64,000 bases of DNA. Origin: Toxonevra muliebris (Eukaryota; Arthropoda; Insecta; Diptera; Pallopteridae). The notes below the pieces were generated by a model. The model saw only the letters and a list, made by a program, of their open reading frames with translations. It was not told the origin of the DNA and made no database searches. Within the stretch, counting starts at the first letter, position 1; each line of letters opens with the position of its first letter. The translations under genes and the position numbers were made by a program. This document shows positions 12,301 to 27,300 of the stretch, in pieces. The stretch spans positions 100,129,340 through 100,193,339 of the forward strand of contig OY829326.1 in NCBI GenBank assembly GCA_963691655.1, written 5' to 3'.

Positions 12301-15300
12301 TTTTTTTGTTATTTTATATTCACATGGAAACGATAAACGACGTAACTCTTATTGAACGCATTTTTCTACCTCTGAATTTTTTTGTTTTTTTATCCAACTT
12401 TGCTGTGTGATGTGCACTAACAACAACTAAAGGTTATGACTTACGGTGCAACTATCGTATCCATCGAAGTACCAGATAAGAATGGTGTAGTAAAAGATGT
12501 CGTACTTGGATTTGATACAAGTCGAAACTTAAGTGGTAAGGAAAATTTTATAATATTTACTAATTAAACATGTATTATGATTTAAAAAATAATTATTATA
12601 TGGTGGAGAATTGCGGAACTTAAAAACTTTATATATATATATATATATATTATAAAAATCTGAAAAGTCGATAAGAGGGGAGGGGTGAGGCAGTGAGGCT
12701 CCAAAACCTATCGATACATTTTGATCGACATGATCTAAAAAAGGAAAGAGGAAAAAATTATAATCACCCTTTAGCAAATGCATGGATCCACTAATGCTGC
12801 AGTTTTTGACCGATCTCGTTCTAATTTGGGCTAATAACTACTACTAAATAGGACAAAACTTAGTAAAATTTGAGCCAGTTCGATTTTAAAACTGGGTTCT
12901 TTTCAGACGAGTCCCCCTTATATATGTATAATATAAAGAGAGAATCGCCATGTAACTCTTTCCAAAATTATATTATTAGAAATACTGTAATGCCCAAAAT
13001 GCTATTTTATTTTTGTTGTTGGTGTAAGACGTGTGACGCCTACTTGTTCGATCTCAACCATTCCTTTATTTTAGTCACAAAGTGTATTTCTTTGTATGGA
13101 AGTAAATTTGTATTTTCTACATTGAAATTTTCGAAAACAACTTCGTAGTGAAAATGGGTCCATTTGCTTCGAAGATCTTCGTGTGCGAACAACTTTTGTT
13201 GGATTTGGCTCACTTTGGAAGACCCATACAGTTGATTACTGTTTAGTTTTGGGCTCATATGCATATATCCATGATTCGTCACCTGTTACGATCTTATAGA
13301 CGTCTTTTGAAGCACCGCAATTGTATTTTTTCAACTTTTCTTTGCACCAATCGTCAAGATTTTTTTTTTTTTGGGTGATTGTCAAATTATGCGATCCAAC
13401 GCGAACAAATCTTTTTGGTGGCCAAATGTTCATATAATATTGAATGTATGCGAGTGGAACTAATACCCAAGCATGCCTCAATCCCACGATAAGTCACATG
13501 CCGATTTTGCAATATATGTTCACGCACAGCATCGATGTTTTCTGGCCCAACCACCGGTTTTGAACGACCTTCACGAATTTCCTCCTGGAGCGAACTACGA
13601 CCACGATTGAATTCCGAAAACCAACGAAACACGGTGGCTCAAGATAGTGCTTCAACACCAAAAGTAAAAGAGAGTTGATCAGCTGACTGTTGTTGATTTA
13701 ATCCACGTCGAAAATCCAAAAAAATCAGCGCACGAAAATGTTTACGATTTGAATCAATTTTTTGGCCGAGCTGAATTTTTCAAGTCACGGTAAACAACAC
13801 AAATAGCACTCGTATAAATTTACGATACTGATGTCAGATTTGGCATATCTACACTGATGTTCCCAAATCTCAAAACTTAAGTAGCAACCCTCGTATGACC
13901 CCAAATGACTGAAATGGAATCGTAAGTGCGACGACATTTTTTGTGGCGTATCCTAAAAACTTTAACAAAATCGTTTTATGTTACAAAAAAACAAACGAAA
14001 TGGACTAATGTTTTCGAATGACGTGGCACTTCAGGGAGAAATTGGTATCGTTCAAGAACGTTCAATGTGTGAAGCTCTTTAATACACATGCCACTGACGT
14101 GCTTTCAAAAGATTTTTCAGTTGAAAAAGCTTTCTTCAATTCTTTTTGAAGCATTAATACATATTTATACATTTTGTCAATGTTGTTGAATGGTCGTCAC
14201 TGATCTAAATCCAGAACATTTAAATATAAATATTTCTAAACATCTTTTAAGACGAGTTCAAAATAACCCAACTAAGATCAATCAATCAATTAAAAACAAC
14301 AAAAATTGCAGATAGTAAACTAACAACTTTATAAGAAAATTCTGATATGTTGGTAATTTTAGAAAGGCGAAGAAAATAAATGTTCATAAGAAATTGGCAC
14401 TTGAATAAATTTCACAAAGTTTCATGGTAATCTTCAAGCAACTGTTAAATTTGTATTATGAAGAGAATTTAAGTGAGAATTCAATACAGAAACTATGCAA
14501 AGTAAAAAAAAAAAATATAAAAAATAGCCTCACGGTTTTGTCGCTCACGGCAACTCCATATTCACATCCTCTATGCAAAATACTTAGAAACTTCGAGACA
14601 CACACTAACTCACACATACACAACAAAAACGTTTACCAAATCACAAAAATGAAATACGCTGACACTGGTCACTCCAATGTGAAGTGCCAACTACGGCCAC
14701 ACACAAGTGAGCCAAAGGGCCAATTTAGTGCTGCCACTTGAAATGCTTAGAGAGAAACAAATTTACTAGCCATAATCTCTTCTTTAAAAAAAAAAAACAA
14801 AAAAACAACAACAACAAAAAGCAATGGTAAAAATAAATTTAGTTTTTGTTGTGGAATTTGTATTTTTTTAGTCGTTGCAATAAAGAAAATGAAAAAAACA
14901 AAAAAAAAATCGTGATAAAGCTGCAACTGAAATATAAAACTCGCAACATTTCACCTCAAATGACCTCAGCAACTATTTCATACTTCACTTTATCCTTCCG
15001 TTTTTTTTTTTATCTTTTCTTGTTGTCGCCGCACCACAGTCAACCCACATTTCCGGTGTGTCTCTTGCAACTTACCACTTGTTATCGTAACGTCAAGCAG
15101 CAACATTGCAAGCTTGCAACAAAATACATTTCCATGGTGCTCGTTTTGCTACTTCCAAAAATATATTTTTCTCTTTTGCATTATTTTACTCTTTGCAATT
15201 TTCACTACATTCTCTTTTCTTTTTCTTAATTTTTGTTTTTTGTTTTTTTTTTTTTGGTTTTTGACAGGCTTTCGAGACAGTAAAGTAAATCCATATTTTG

Positions 15301-18300
15301 GCGCCACAGTGGGGCGAGTTGCTAATCGTATAAAAAATGCTGAATACAAGGAACCATTCGAAAGTTCTTCTCCAACACATAAGCTTACTCCAAACATTGC
15401 TCCCCATCATTTACATGGTGGAGCAAAAGGTTTCACTTTTGTAAATTGGAAATTGGAGGAAAAGAAACGTGATGCTGTCATATTCTGTCACCGGTCAGAA
15501 GATGGAGATGAAGGATATCCGGGAACCGTTGTGGCAACTGTTCAATATAAACTGGACGAAGACAATATTCTATATGTGCATATGGAAGCGAGAACTGACA
15601 AAAATACTATTATCAATATGACAAATCATGCATATTTCAATTTGGCTGGGCATGTGAGTCTAATGCAAAACAAACAATGTGGAAGTATTTTCCTAAAAGC
15701 TTGTTTTAAAATTATTTTTTCGTGGTCTGATTTCTTGTTTTATATGTATAAATAATATTTCTCTTCCAATTTAGGACACTGGTCGAGAAAAACTCTATGA
15801 ACATTACGTGCAAATTAATGCTGATGATTATCTGACAGTCGATGACATGCTATTACCTAAAGCAAAGAAATCTGTTGCTAATACACCATTTGATTTACGG
15901 GAGGGTGAAAATATTGCCGATCGTATTGCTGAATTGTTACCAGCGCATAATGGTTTTGATCATAATTTTTGTATAAGAAAAATTGATAATAAGCCTAAAC
16001 AGATAGCGCTGTAAGTAAAAAATTGTGAAAGAGAACCAAATTTTTATAGTAAGAATATATTGCTAAATCGTTTTTAGAGCATATCATCCGGAAAGTGGAA
16101 GAGCAATGAAGGTTATAAGTGATCAACCAGGCGTACAATTCTACACTGCCAACAGCATGCCCGATATGACGCAGCAAGAAAAGGTAATGAATATTAAATG
16201 CATTAGGTTTCGAAAAAATTTTCAACAATTTGCATTTCTTTTTTTTTTTTTTTTTTGTACGCCAGTCATTTTCCTTCTGGGAATAGACAAAATAATCGTT
16301 ATTGATAGGGTAGAACAATAAGGTTAATCACTCACATTTCAACTCTCGTTTGCTATTCACATTTTACTTGAAACTTGCATTTTTTATGTTTTTTTCATTG
16401 CTTTTCTCTTTTCCTCTCACACAAATTCATATCTAGGAGTTTTATTTTTTGTATTTATATAGTTGGTTCAACTTTTTATTTTGCCATGAATGTTGATATG
16501 TAAAAATCTTTCATGGAAATGTTAAAGGTGTCGGGTGTCGCTGGAAAGGGTAGTAAGTCCATGAATCAAAAATAAAAACACAAAGTTCAGAGTTTCGTGT
16601 TAAGGATCAAACGTTCATCGTTTCATAGCTTTTTATAATTTTAAAACATAAATACAAAAGTTGAGCAAATGCAAATGAATTCGTTCGTATCAAACAAAAA
16701 TTTATTACAACCAAAAACAGCAATAACAAAATTTTCAAATGCTATAAAGCGAATATGAAAATGCACTTATTTGACCAATGATGCTGCAATTATGTGGGGG
16801 CAAAAAAACTTTTTCAAAGTGTTGTTAATTTGTTTGCTCGATTGTGTTTGGGCTGTGAAATATTTTTGCTTTTTGTATGTACAAGACAAGAGCAGGAATG
16901 AGGCAAACAATTTTAAACTTTAATAGTTTTTACAAATCATTAAATGCCAATAAAAAAAATGTTTAATTTCAATTTTTTACGATATCATAAAAACTCATAT
17001 AAACAAAATTATTGAATGTAATTTCGCAATAAAAATTTAATTACAAAATATAATTTAGTTGAGAATGAATAATAAGTTAGTCGTAATGTTGTCAAAAATT
17101 TACTACAAATTTTGTAGATCATTGAATATGAGTTTTTCGCAAATTTATTCACAAAAATCTCCACAACTAGAACTGATAGATAGGTTTCATGTGCATATGT
17201 TCATATTTGCTTGATCGGCTTTCATATTTGAGTGTTCATGTACTGACCATTGTTCATGTTCATATACTGAACATTTTTGATCTGCTCATACATACCTATA
17301 TGTAAGCATTTAAGAGCATAAATGTCTATGATAAGATATATTTGATCTCTTCTGACTCAAGTGCTCTTGATCTCTTCGCTCATTGACATGTTCATGAATA
17401 TAACTGTTCATGTAGTAAATGTTATCGAATTATTCGCTCATTCAAAAGAATTATTCTTCATATTTGAATGCTCATGTACTGAACATTCCTGATCCCTTCG
17501 TGAGTGTATAAGTTTTCATTTGTAAAATATTATCGAATACTTCGGACATGTTCAAAAACATTAGTGTTAGTATTTCAATTTTAATGCACTGAAAATTGTT
17601 GATCTTATCGCATATATTTAAGTTCAAAAACTTTTATTTCTGAACGAACGTTCTTGCTTTCATTACACGTGTACATTAAGGTGCCTGTAGTCCCATTAAA
17701 AACAAAAAACCGAACATTAAAATAACCTCTGGTTGTACAGGCTGGCCTATGCTCTAGAGTTTCCTTCGCATCTTCCATGCATTTCCTGCACCTTTCATTA
17801 TCATTAACAGGTATGTTATTTTGCATGCCTGTCGCTATGACTTTAGCGATTTTGCATGCGTGCTTCTTGGTTACAATTAGCTACCTGAGGAGGCATCAGT
17901 ATTCGCTGATTTGATCTTCCGGCAATTTAGTTCGGTTTTTCGCGATTTTGTCGACAATTTCATTTCCATCTACCCAATAAATACACAGCCTACGCCTAGT
18001 AGTCAGTTTCTCCATTCCTGCCCTACACTGAAGAACATTTTTGGATTATGTCCAGTGTGATTGTGTTGTATTGTATTATAGAGGTTTCTGTCGTTATACC
18101 GCGACCTATAAGATCTATTGTACGTCCCTCTTTTCTGTCTAGTCTAATCTGCCTAGAGTACGTCATCCAGTCCAGTCTCCCTCAAGAATTTGAGTATTGC
18201 GCCCGGATCTATGGATACTGTCGGTACTGGGCACTTGATGCATGCCCAGACATTTCCTTCTTTTGTGGATCAGTGCTCCACATTGAGCTAAAATATGTTC

Positions 18301-21300
18301 TGATGATTTGTCTTCCTCATTACAAAACCTACAAATTGAGCTTTGCTCAACCCCTATCTTGCAAAGGTGTTCTCTGAGCCCGCAATGCCCAGTCAGAATA
18401 CCAGCTAATATACGCAAACTGTTTTTGTTGAGGCCAATGCAGAATGCGTATCTACTCTTATTATAATTACCTAAAAGCGCTTTGGATTGCCTCAGTCCCG
18501 TAAGATTGGTAAAGAGTTCTTGCCTCTTGTTCCTCTCTTCTTGCCTGAGTAACTCCCTGATTACGCTATCTCCTATTCCACAGAAGGGTTCAGGTCCAAC
18601 GAAAGTGGTTGCTGACCCCTTTCTTGCAAGCTCGTCTGCCTGCTCATTAACCTCGATTCCTGCGTGTCCAGGGACCCAACATAGAGCGACTTTGTTGTTA
18701 TTGCCCAGTTGATTGAGCTTGCTCAAACAGTCCCACACCAACTTAGAGGTGATCTCAAAGGAACATAATGCTCGAATGGCTGCCTGGCTGTCCGACATGA
18801 TAGCGATATCTTGCCGTTTGTACTTTTTATCCAGGTTGAATTGCACACATATGCTTGTTGCATGAATTTCAGCTTGGAAGATGCTAGGATACCTCCCCAT
18901 CGGCTCAGAGTGTTTGATTCTTGGCCCAAATACCCCTGCCTCAGTTCCATCCTCGGTACGTGACCCATCTGTATACCACTTAATCGTATGTTCTTTGAGT
19001 GTGTAGTTATACTCTACACCCTCCCATTCGTTCTTACTACTAAGTTTTGCAACAAAGTGTTCCTCAAAACTATACTGTTTGTCCATTCTGTCCTGGGGGC
19101 AGTCCAAGAGATAGTTGTCTTTCGCCGGGTTATCGCGGTTTCCAAGCCCTATAGATCTCCTCGTCAACCTTTTATTTCTTGTTCCTCTTACGATTGCTGC
19201 CTTGGAAGTACTCTCTATCACGAGGTGTAATGGAGTGAGCTGCAATAGTACCTCTAGTGCAGCAGTCGCTCCAGTCCAGTGTGATGTCAACGCCTTTATA
19301 GCTGATTGGCTATTTATATATTTGTTTATTGTTGAGTCGATCGTGGCAACAATGTTTGCAAGCTCCGCAGCGTTCCTAGCGGCAAATATTTCTGCCTGGA
19401 ATATTTAAAGTCGGTGGCGTCCATGCAGGGATCTCTAGTCAATGACAAGAGATAGTTAATAGTCAATGGCAAAGGATAGTGTGTTTTTGTCGATTTGTAG
19501 ATGTTTTTTCAGTACGATCCAGCTCACAACAGCTATCGCTAAACCCAAGATATATTTATAATCTAAATAAAATACCTAAGGTTGGGGTTTAGAGAGTTGC
19601 AAATATATATTTTCTTTGTTAGGCGGTTTAACGTACTTATTTAAGAACATGAGTCTTCATTTTCTATCTCTTGGCTCATGTGCAAAAAGGAGAGTATAAT
19701 GTACAAGGTATTCTTTATCTCGTTGCCCATGTACATGCTCAAGAATAAAGTGTTCATGTACCAAATATATACAGTGTCAGTCATATCATTTACAACAAAA
19801 ATCACTTGCACTTTAAATGGCTTCTTAAGCTAACCAAAATAATTTTTACCAAAAATCTTTTTTTATTCAAAACAAAGTGTTGCCATTTATTATAAAAAAT
19901 TAAAAGTATTGTACAATATTATGTTGCAAATAACAAAAAAAAAGTAATATTTCATTAAAGTCTGAATTGGAGAGGTCAAAACATTTGCAACCAGAAAAAG
20001 TTAATGTGAAAATTGAAGAAAAATCGAAAAAGTTTTCAAAACTTTGTCGCATATTGTACTGAACATAATTTTTGAAGTGAAACTTCTTTGGCGGCGTTTT
20101 GAGGGGTAAACTGAACAGGAAACAGAAAGTGGGGACGGAAGCCGTTAAAATAAGAAGAATAACGGGGACGGAAACTATTCAATTCCACAACCACAACCAC
20201 AATGCTTCCATTTGGGGTTATTACATAGCGAAGTGAAAAACAAAAGAGATGTAGAAATGAAAAGTGTTGAAAATCCCTCAAATAGGTTTGGTATATTAAA
20301 CATTAATTTACTGAAAATAATTTTTTAAGTGATTATTTTTTAGAATACGTCTGTGCGTTATTTGTGTACAAAGAAGAATATTTTTTTCACAATAGAACAT
20401 AAATGACAGATCTGCAATGAGTGAGAAAGAGATAATGACGCCATCTGTTGACTTCATAGTACTATGAAAAACATAAACAATTCAAATATATTTGAATCTA
20501 CTACTATAATGAAAAGAACAACAAAAGCAAAACGTTTTTGCAAATATTTAGTGCGACAAAAAGATAAAAAATTTACAGCGCATTATGACTTGTTTAATAC
20601 AAGTAAGTGTTGTACATCAAAAACTATTTATTATCTTTTATTAAAGTAGTTTTCTATAGCAACGCCATCTGTTGGCACTATGAAAAACATAAATACGCAT
20701 ATATCAATAGCAATGCCATCTGTTGCTTTTATAGCACAATACAAAACATAAACAATATAAATATATTTAAATCAACCTTTTCGGTTACATTAAAAAGAAA
20801 ACAGTGCAAAATCAATCTCAACAAAATTTCGCTAGCAATCAAGCTGGTGTGCGTGAAAATCCACACTCTCTACCATGGCAGAAGAATTAAGAAGGTAAAT
20901 GCATTTTGACAAGTAAGAGGAACTTTGACAATTGGGAAAACATTTGTTTTGATAGTATTCTTCTTTTTGCAACAGAGTTGTACTTTTATAGTTAAATTTT
21001 TTTGTGAGAATTTATAAGTACATTCTGTCAAATAAGTACCCGGAAATTCTCATTTTAAATTTTCCCTCTGAGAATATTTCAAAAAATTTTTTCCCAGGTT
21101 GGCACAACTGTCAACCACTATTCTGTGAATTTTTATTGCTATGTGTCATTTAGTTTGGTTACGGCATCATTAAGAACAAGTCAACCTTTTGTGTGCGTTG
21201 CGATTTCGGTTTCGGCTCATTTTTGGGGCGCCATTCCGATGATTGTTGACTTGTTTGCATGTCGTACTCGAAAACCCATGTCTCGGATCGGAATTTACGC

Positions 21301-24300
21301 GTTCAAGCATGTCTTCAGCCACCTTACTGCGATTCTCTTTTTGAAGAAAATTCAGATCTTTTGGCACCAATCGCGCTGAGACTTTCCGCATACCCAAAAC
21401 ATCAACCAAAATATGACGATTTTCGAATTCGACTTTCGTTTGAAACACAAAATTTCACACAAACTCTTTGTTCGATATTTTTATCCATAGTAAAAATCGC
21501 AACGCACACAAAAGGTTGACTTGTTCTTAATGACGCCGTAACCAAACTAAATGACACATAGCAATAAAAATTTACAGAATAGTGGTTGACAGTTGTGCCA
21601 ACCTGGGAAAAAAAAATTTTTTGAAATATTCTCAGAGGGAAAATTTAAAGTGAGAATTTCCGGGTACTTATTTGACAGAATGTAAATAATTTGTATAGTA
21701 TTGCATGAACATAGGGAGAAATAGTCTTTGCTTTTTATACTATTTTTTGAGTCTTAACATATTCAAGATATTTCCTAATAAAGAAAACTAATTTATTTAT
21801 TTATACGTTTTTTATTATAAATAAAATTTATAATTTAGTCCTAAGTAACAAAAGTAGTATTAATAATCTTCTATTAACTCACTCTTTTCTATCCATTTAA
21901 AAAAACGCACCTCTAAAATGTTCAAAATGGCTACTTTTTGAAATAAAGCATCTACCTCTAAATACTTGTAATATGGGTAAAATTATTTAGAAAACTGTTT
22001 TTGGAGACATTTTGCGAAGAAAAAACAATGATAAAGTAAACCAAATACAAAATAAACCAGTTTTACGTTGGACTTAAGCGCTTTTGATAAATACCATATA
22101 GACCTTATTAGTTTTGAAAAAAAAAAATCATCTGGACTTAAGCACAAGAAACATAAAGCATCTGTATGAATGCGGCCATATGTAAAGCCAAAAATTTTAA
22201 TTTATTACAATGCAATAGCAGAACATGGAAACAATGCGATTGGCTGAAAGGGACTTAAGCAATTTTGATTTACACTTACGATGGGACTTAGTCACTTTTG
22301 AAAAAATAGTTAAATTAAAAAGGTTTTTTAATTTAATTAACATTAATTAAAAATCTGGAAAATTTTCGTCTATGGCCCTGGCACTTTGGATATGTACCGA
22401 CTCATATTAACTATTTAAATGCCATGTGCATACATACAATTATCTCTCCCAGACTGCTGCTATTGCATTTACATATTCCCAGTCACAAACCTACCAAAGA
22501 AGTTTCACTTCCATCGAGCGCACTAAGTTGCGCATGAGAGTTTTTTATTTATGGAGGAGGAAAGCATTGAGAACCTCAGTCAGTGTAAGACTTCCACTCA
22601 CCAAAACCACCTTTCAAGTCCGAACGGTGAAGCCCTCCTGGGACACCTACTGGTACTACGTCAGGAGGCCGTTGTGAGCATTAACGCTCAAGTGTTATTG
22701 ATCTCTTCGCATGTGTGTATATTTAAAGACATTAGTATTTACAGGGTAACAATTGTAAAGTGACGCAAGTTTAATACTCTGCAGCAAGCTTTGCCATTTA
22801 CCGTTACTTTAATTTAAAAAGCAAATTCATTCATCATTGGCTTTGCTTTTAATTTCATTTGAATTTTTGTTATTACATTTTGAAATTTCCATAAAAATGG
22901 ACAAGGAAAATATTCGTCGTGAAATTATGAAATTTCATTTGGCAAATTATTGTAGCCGTCAAATTGCAAAGGCTTTAAATTTGTCAAGTCGTACGGTAGA
23001 CCGAGCTATTATTCGATATAATGAAACTGGGGGTTTTGGAGATAGAGACCGGGGAAAATTTTCAACAATTGCCACTACTGGTTTAACAGAAAAAATTCGT
23101 AAACGAATCAAGCGAAATCCAAGGCGCTCAATGAGAAAAATCGCTAAGGAAGTGGGAGTAAACCGTGCCGTGAAACAGTGCGAATCATTGCAAAATCAAA
23201 GCTTAATCTGAAGCCGTACAAGCTCCGAAAAGCTCAAGATCTGACACAAAAAAAGAAAGATTTGCGACTGCAAAGATGCAAGGCTCCTCCGTGTTAAAAA
23301 ATGTTGAAAATATCTTGTTTACAGATGAAAAAATTTTCACGGTTGAACAACATTTCAATGCGCAAAATGACTGAATATGGCTAACATCATCATCGCAACA
23401 AAATAGGACTGTTGGCCGAGTTCAAAAGCCAGCTTCCGTTATGGTATGGGCTGGAGTTTCCGCTAATGCCAGAACCCCTCTAATATTCGTTGAAGAGGGT
23501 GTTAAAATTGACCAGGTTGTTTATCGGAGCATTTTAAATGAACATGTTCGTCCCTGGGCCCAAGATACATTTGGAAATGAAAACTGGACTTTCCAGCAAG
23601 ATTCTGCACCTTCCCACATGGCAAAATTAACGCAAACATGGATAAAAGACAATTTTCCGGATTCATAACATCTCAAGAATGGCCACCATACTCCCCAGAC
23701 TTGAATCCAATGGACTACTCTATTTGGAGTATTTAAAGAGTAAGGCTTGTGCATCTCAACACCACAGTCTGGAGTCGCTGACAAATTCATTAGAGAAAGC
23801 CTGGACTGAAATTGATCAGGAAGTCCTGCGGCGAACAGTCCTACGATTTCCGGATCGATTGAAGGCATGTGTGCAGGCTAAAGGAGGTTATATTGAATGA
23901 GGTGGGGTTCAAATGTATGCCTATATATTCAGCAATGTTAACACTTAATTGTACTTAATGGAAGTACGTCATTTTGAAAATAACTGCTGAAATGTGTGCG
24001 TCACTGTACGATTGTCACCCTGTATATTTCAATGAGCACTGCTAATGTAAGTATTAAACATTTTTGATCTTTATATACATCTGTAATTTCAAGATTAAGA
24101 CCGTCTGTGCGTAGGTACATGTACGAGAGTCGAACATACAAATACTACATCGTGCTCATTTTGTGCAGGTAGAACAGTTGACATCTTAGTCTTGAACATA
24201 ACATATACATGTGTGAAAAGGCCAAGACTTTTCATTACATAAGATCATATATTAATTCTGGCCTTTTTCGAATAAACAACAGGATACAGATTTTGCTTAA

Positions 24301-27300
24301 AAAAATGGGAAGGTTATAGTTGATTATAGATGAAATTTAATTCCACAAATCACGTTCATAAATAAATATTTACGTTACTCATACATATACACATTTTATA
24401 TGGAATAATGCAGTGCACTCAGTGATATAGAACACATAAGCTTCTTTTCCTCTCTCTCTCTCTCTCTCTCTTTCTATCTGAAAAATCACGTACAATGAAA
24501 GTATATAAAACAATTGCATTGTACTATTACGTGTTTTTATAATACATATGCCTTAAGCAACAATATCTAAACCAACAACAAATATCATAAAATACTATTT
24601 TATTTGAGAGTGTACAGAAAAAAACAAACAATTGTTACAAAGTACATACTCAAACCTACATACACCAAAAAAGACCCCAATCCAACGAAAAGAGAAAACT
24701 TAAAGAAAAGTAGAGGTACGAAATTTTGTACTTGTTAGAAGAAAATTTATATTTATTTTATAATACACCAAAAACAAAAACGATGAAAAATTCTTTAACA
24801 TGGACACGTTTCAGCAATAATGTGATTTTCGTACAACTGAAAAAGCAAAAACAGTAGACCAGCATACGACCGTATGGACCAAAAACTCGACACAAAACAC
24901 AATAGTAGCAACTCACAAACAAACCACTAATAAAAACTAGAACAGCTGTGTATAACTCTGAAAGTAGTTAATTAAATTACATTTAAAATAGTACATTTCA
25001 ATTGAATTTTAGAAAAAGAAAAAAAATCAGAAGCAACAATTGCCGTCAAACAAAAACATCATATCACGTACAAGTTCATTATATTCTAATACAGACGCTT
25101 AGTTTGTGAACACCAACAGGCAATCACAGGCCGTGAAATTTTTAAAATGAGTTACTACAAATTAGAAAATAAATAATAGATGTAAACGCGTTCTAGTAGC
25201 TATTTTAATTTTTAATTTACAGGATTATGTGATTATAATTTAAGGGTTAACCCCGACAAGAAAAATAGTCCACGGCAAAAATGCAACACTGCCCAAAGCT
25301 TTTGGTTTGTTTGACTCGGTCTTATGGTGAAAAATTAATCATGCCACTTTATATTGATTAACCCTTAAATACCCACTGGTCACTGCAGTGACCAACCACT
25401 TCCGCGGCTGCCTGTGCTGCCATTTTACGTTCGCTATTTAAAATAAACATCTGATCTTACTGTCAAAAGTTTTCTTTATCGATACGTGTAATAAGAATGG
25501 AAAAATGACAACTGTCGTACAGTTACAGTTATTTTTAGCTCGAAAAGCATGTTTTGCAAAAATATTAAACAGCCAACTGAAAAAAAGGTGTTTTTATTTT
25601 CGAATTTTTTGTAAGAAATATATTGCCGTGTGGACAAATTTGTGTCAAACGGTATGGGATAACACCAAATAACTGTTTCTAAAAATTATTGCGAATGTAT
25701 TTTAATTTATTCTCCAGATAATCGCCAAAGGTTACTACAGAGGTCAACCATGTAAATTAAAATAACTGCACCTTAAACTAATTTATTTGAAAACACGTAG
25801 AACAAACGTTGTTCGGAATCACAAATACTACCTCTGGGTATGTTTTTAATTGAAATCGGGCGTATTGGGTGCTTAAGGGTTAAAATTGTCCTTCCCCTTT
25901 GAGTTCCAGAATATCTGCTCTGTCAACAAAAATATAATAAAAAACTAAATTGTGTATTAACGAACACAAGGCAGAAGTGAAACTTCTTGTGAACTAAAAG
26001 AAACACAAGCAAATAACGAGCAAATGAAATTTTTCAATCGCTAAATTTTTTACTTCATTGGCTTGTGTTTTTTAATTTCATTTGCTTGTGTTTCGTTTAT
26101 TTCACAAGAAGTTTCACTTCTGCCTTGTGTTCGTTAATACACAACCAATCTTTTTTTGGGACTAATGCTAGAACAAAAATTGCAACTCTGTACCGGTAAT
26201 GTCGATGACAATTGTAGACGAACTTTTTTTGTGCGCGACATCTTCATGTAATTCCTTGGACATTTGCACCATCTGTATGTGAAATGTATAACTGTCATAA
26301 ACTTTAAGATAGCGACGCTACACATTGTTCTTTTGTTATATTGAATTAAAACTATTTATGAATCGTTTATTATATCGTTTATATCGTTTGCTCGTGAATT
26401 CAGTTACGGAATATTGATATTTAGCCCCTCATGCACATTGCTCGACAAAATTATGTAGCATTGCAAACTTACGCGCGAAGTCACATCCGGTTGGTTTTAC
26501 TCTAGGACAAGAGAAAAGAAGTTTCACTGCAATAAATATGTTTAACAACCCAGTGCTATTAACCAAAAATTACTGTGTTTATAATTTTAAATATTTTTTT
26601 ACTAACTACATTCATATTTCAAAAATTAATTAATCTTGATTATCTTCTAGTACCCTACTAAAGATGGATGTGTTTATGAGAAGAAACATGCAGCCTTTTG
26701 TTTGGAATCACAAAAATGGCCTGATGCAATTAATCGGGTAAGTTTTTTAGAGCAATTGTTATTGTTAATATAGGCTTTAAAATAGCAAAAGGCATCTCAT
26801 TAACTACCAAACATTAGCGAACTCATATACCATACTTAAATTGAAGGAAAATAAGTTAAAAACTAATGCACTCAGTGTTTAAAAACTGAAGTTCTTTTTT
26901 ACTATATATAATGCATAATTTCCTTTCTTTGTCTATCTTTAATGCAGATAAATTTCCCTCAAATCAACTTGCAACCAAATGAATTATATATACACGATAT
27001 TGCTCTTAGTTTTGGCATTCGAAATGATACGCCCGAAAATTTACCAACTTACGTAGCCGATGCAATTAAAACAATTAAAAAATACGAAACAGACAATCAA
27101 GCAAAAGAAACCAGCAGTGGTGAGAAAGGTGACCAACCGAGTACTACTAGAGATGGCAGACCATTCACTACACTTCAATCTTCAAATCTGCAAGGTTCAA
27201 CAATTTATGATTTCGGTCAAAAAACCATTGAAGAAATACAATCAACATTTAAATCATTAAGCAATTAATCAATGACAGAACGACCTACTCCGATTATCTA

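Noticed and set aside
15114..15755. 213-codon frame around exon 3 taken as one protein
   Set aside because: Only 15268-15653 matches the mutarotase; the rest reads through the introns on both sides.
18482..19408. Several + frames of 76-109 codons
   Set aside because: They are antisense to the RNase H frames of the non-LTR elements.
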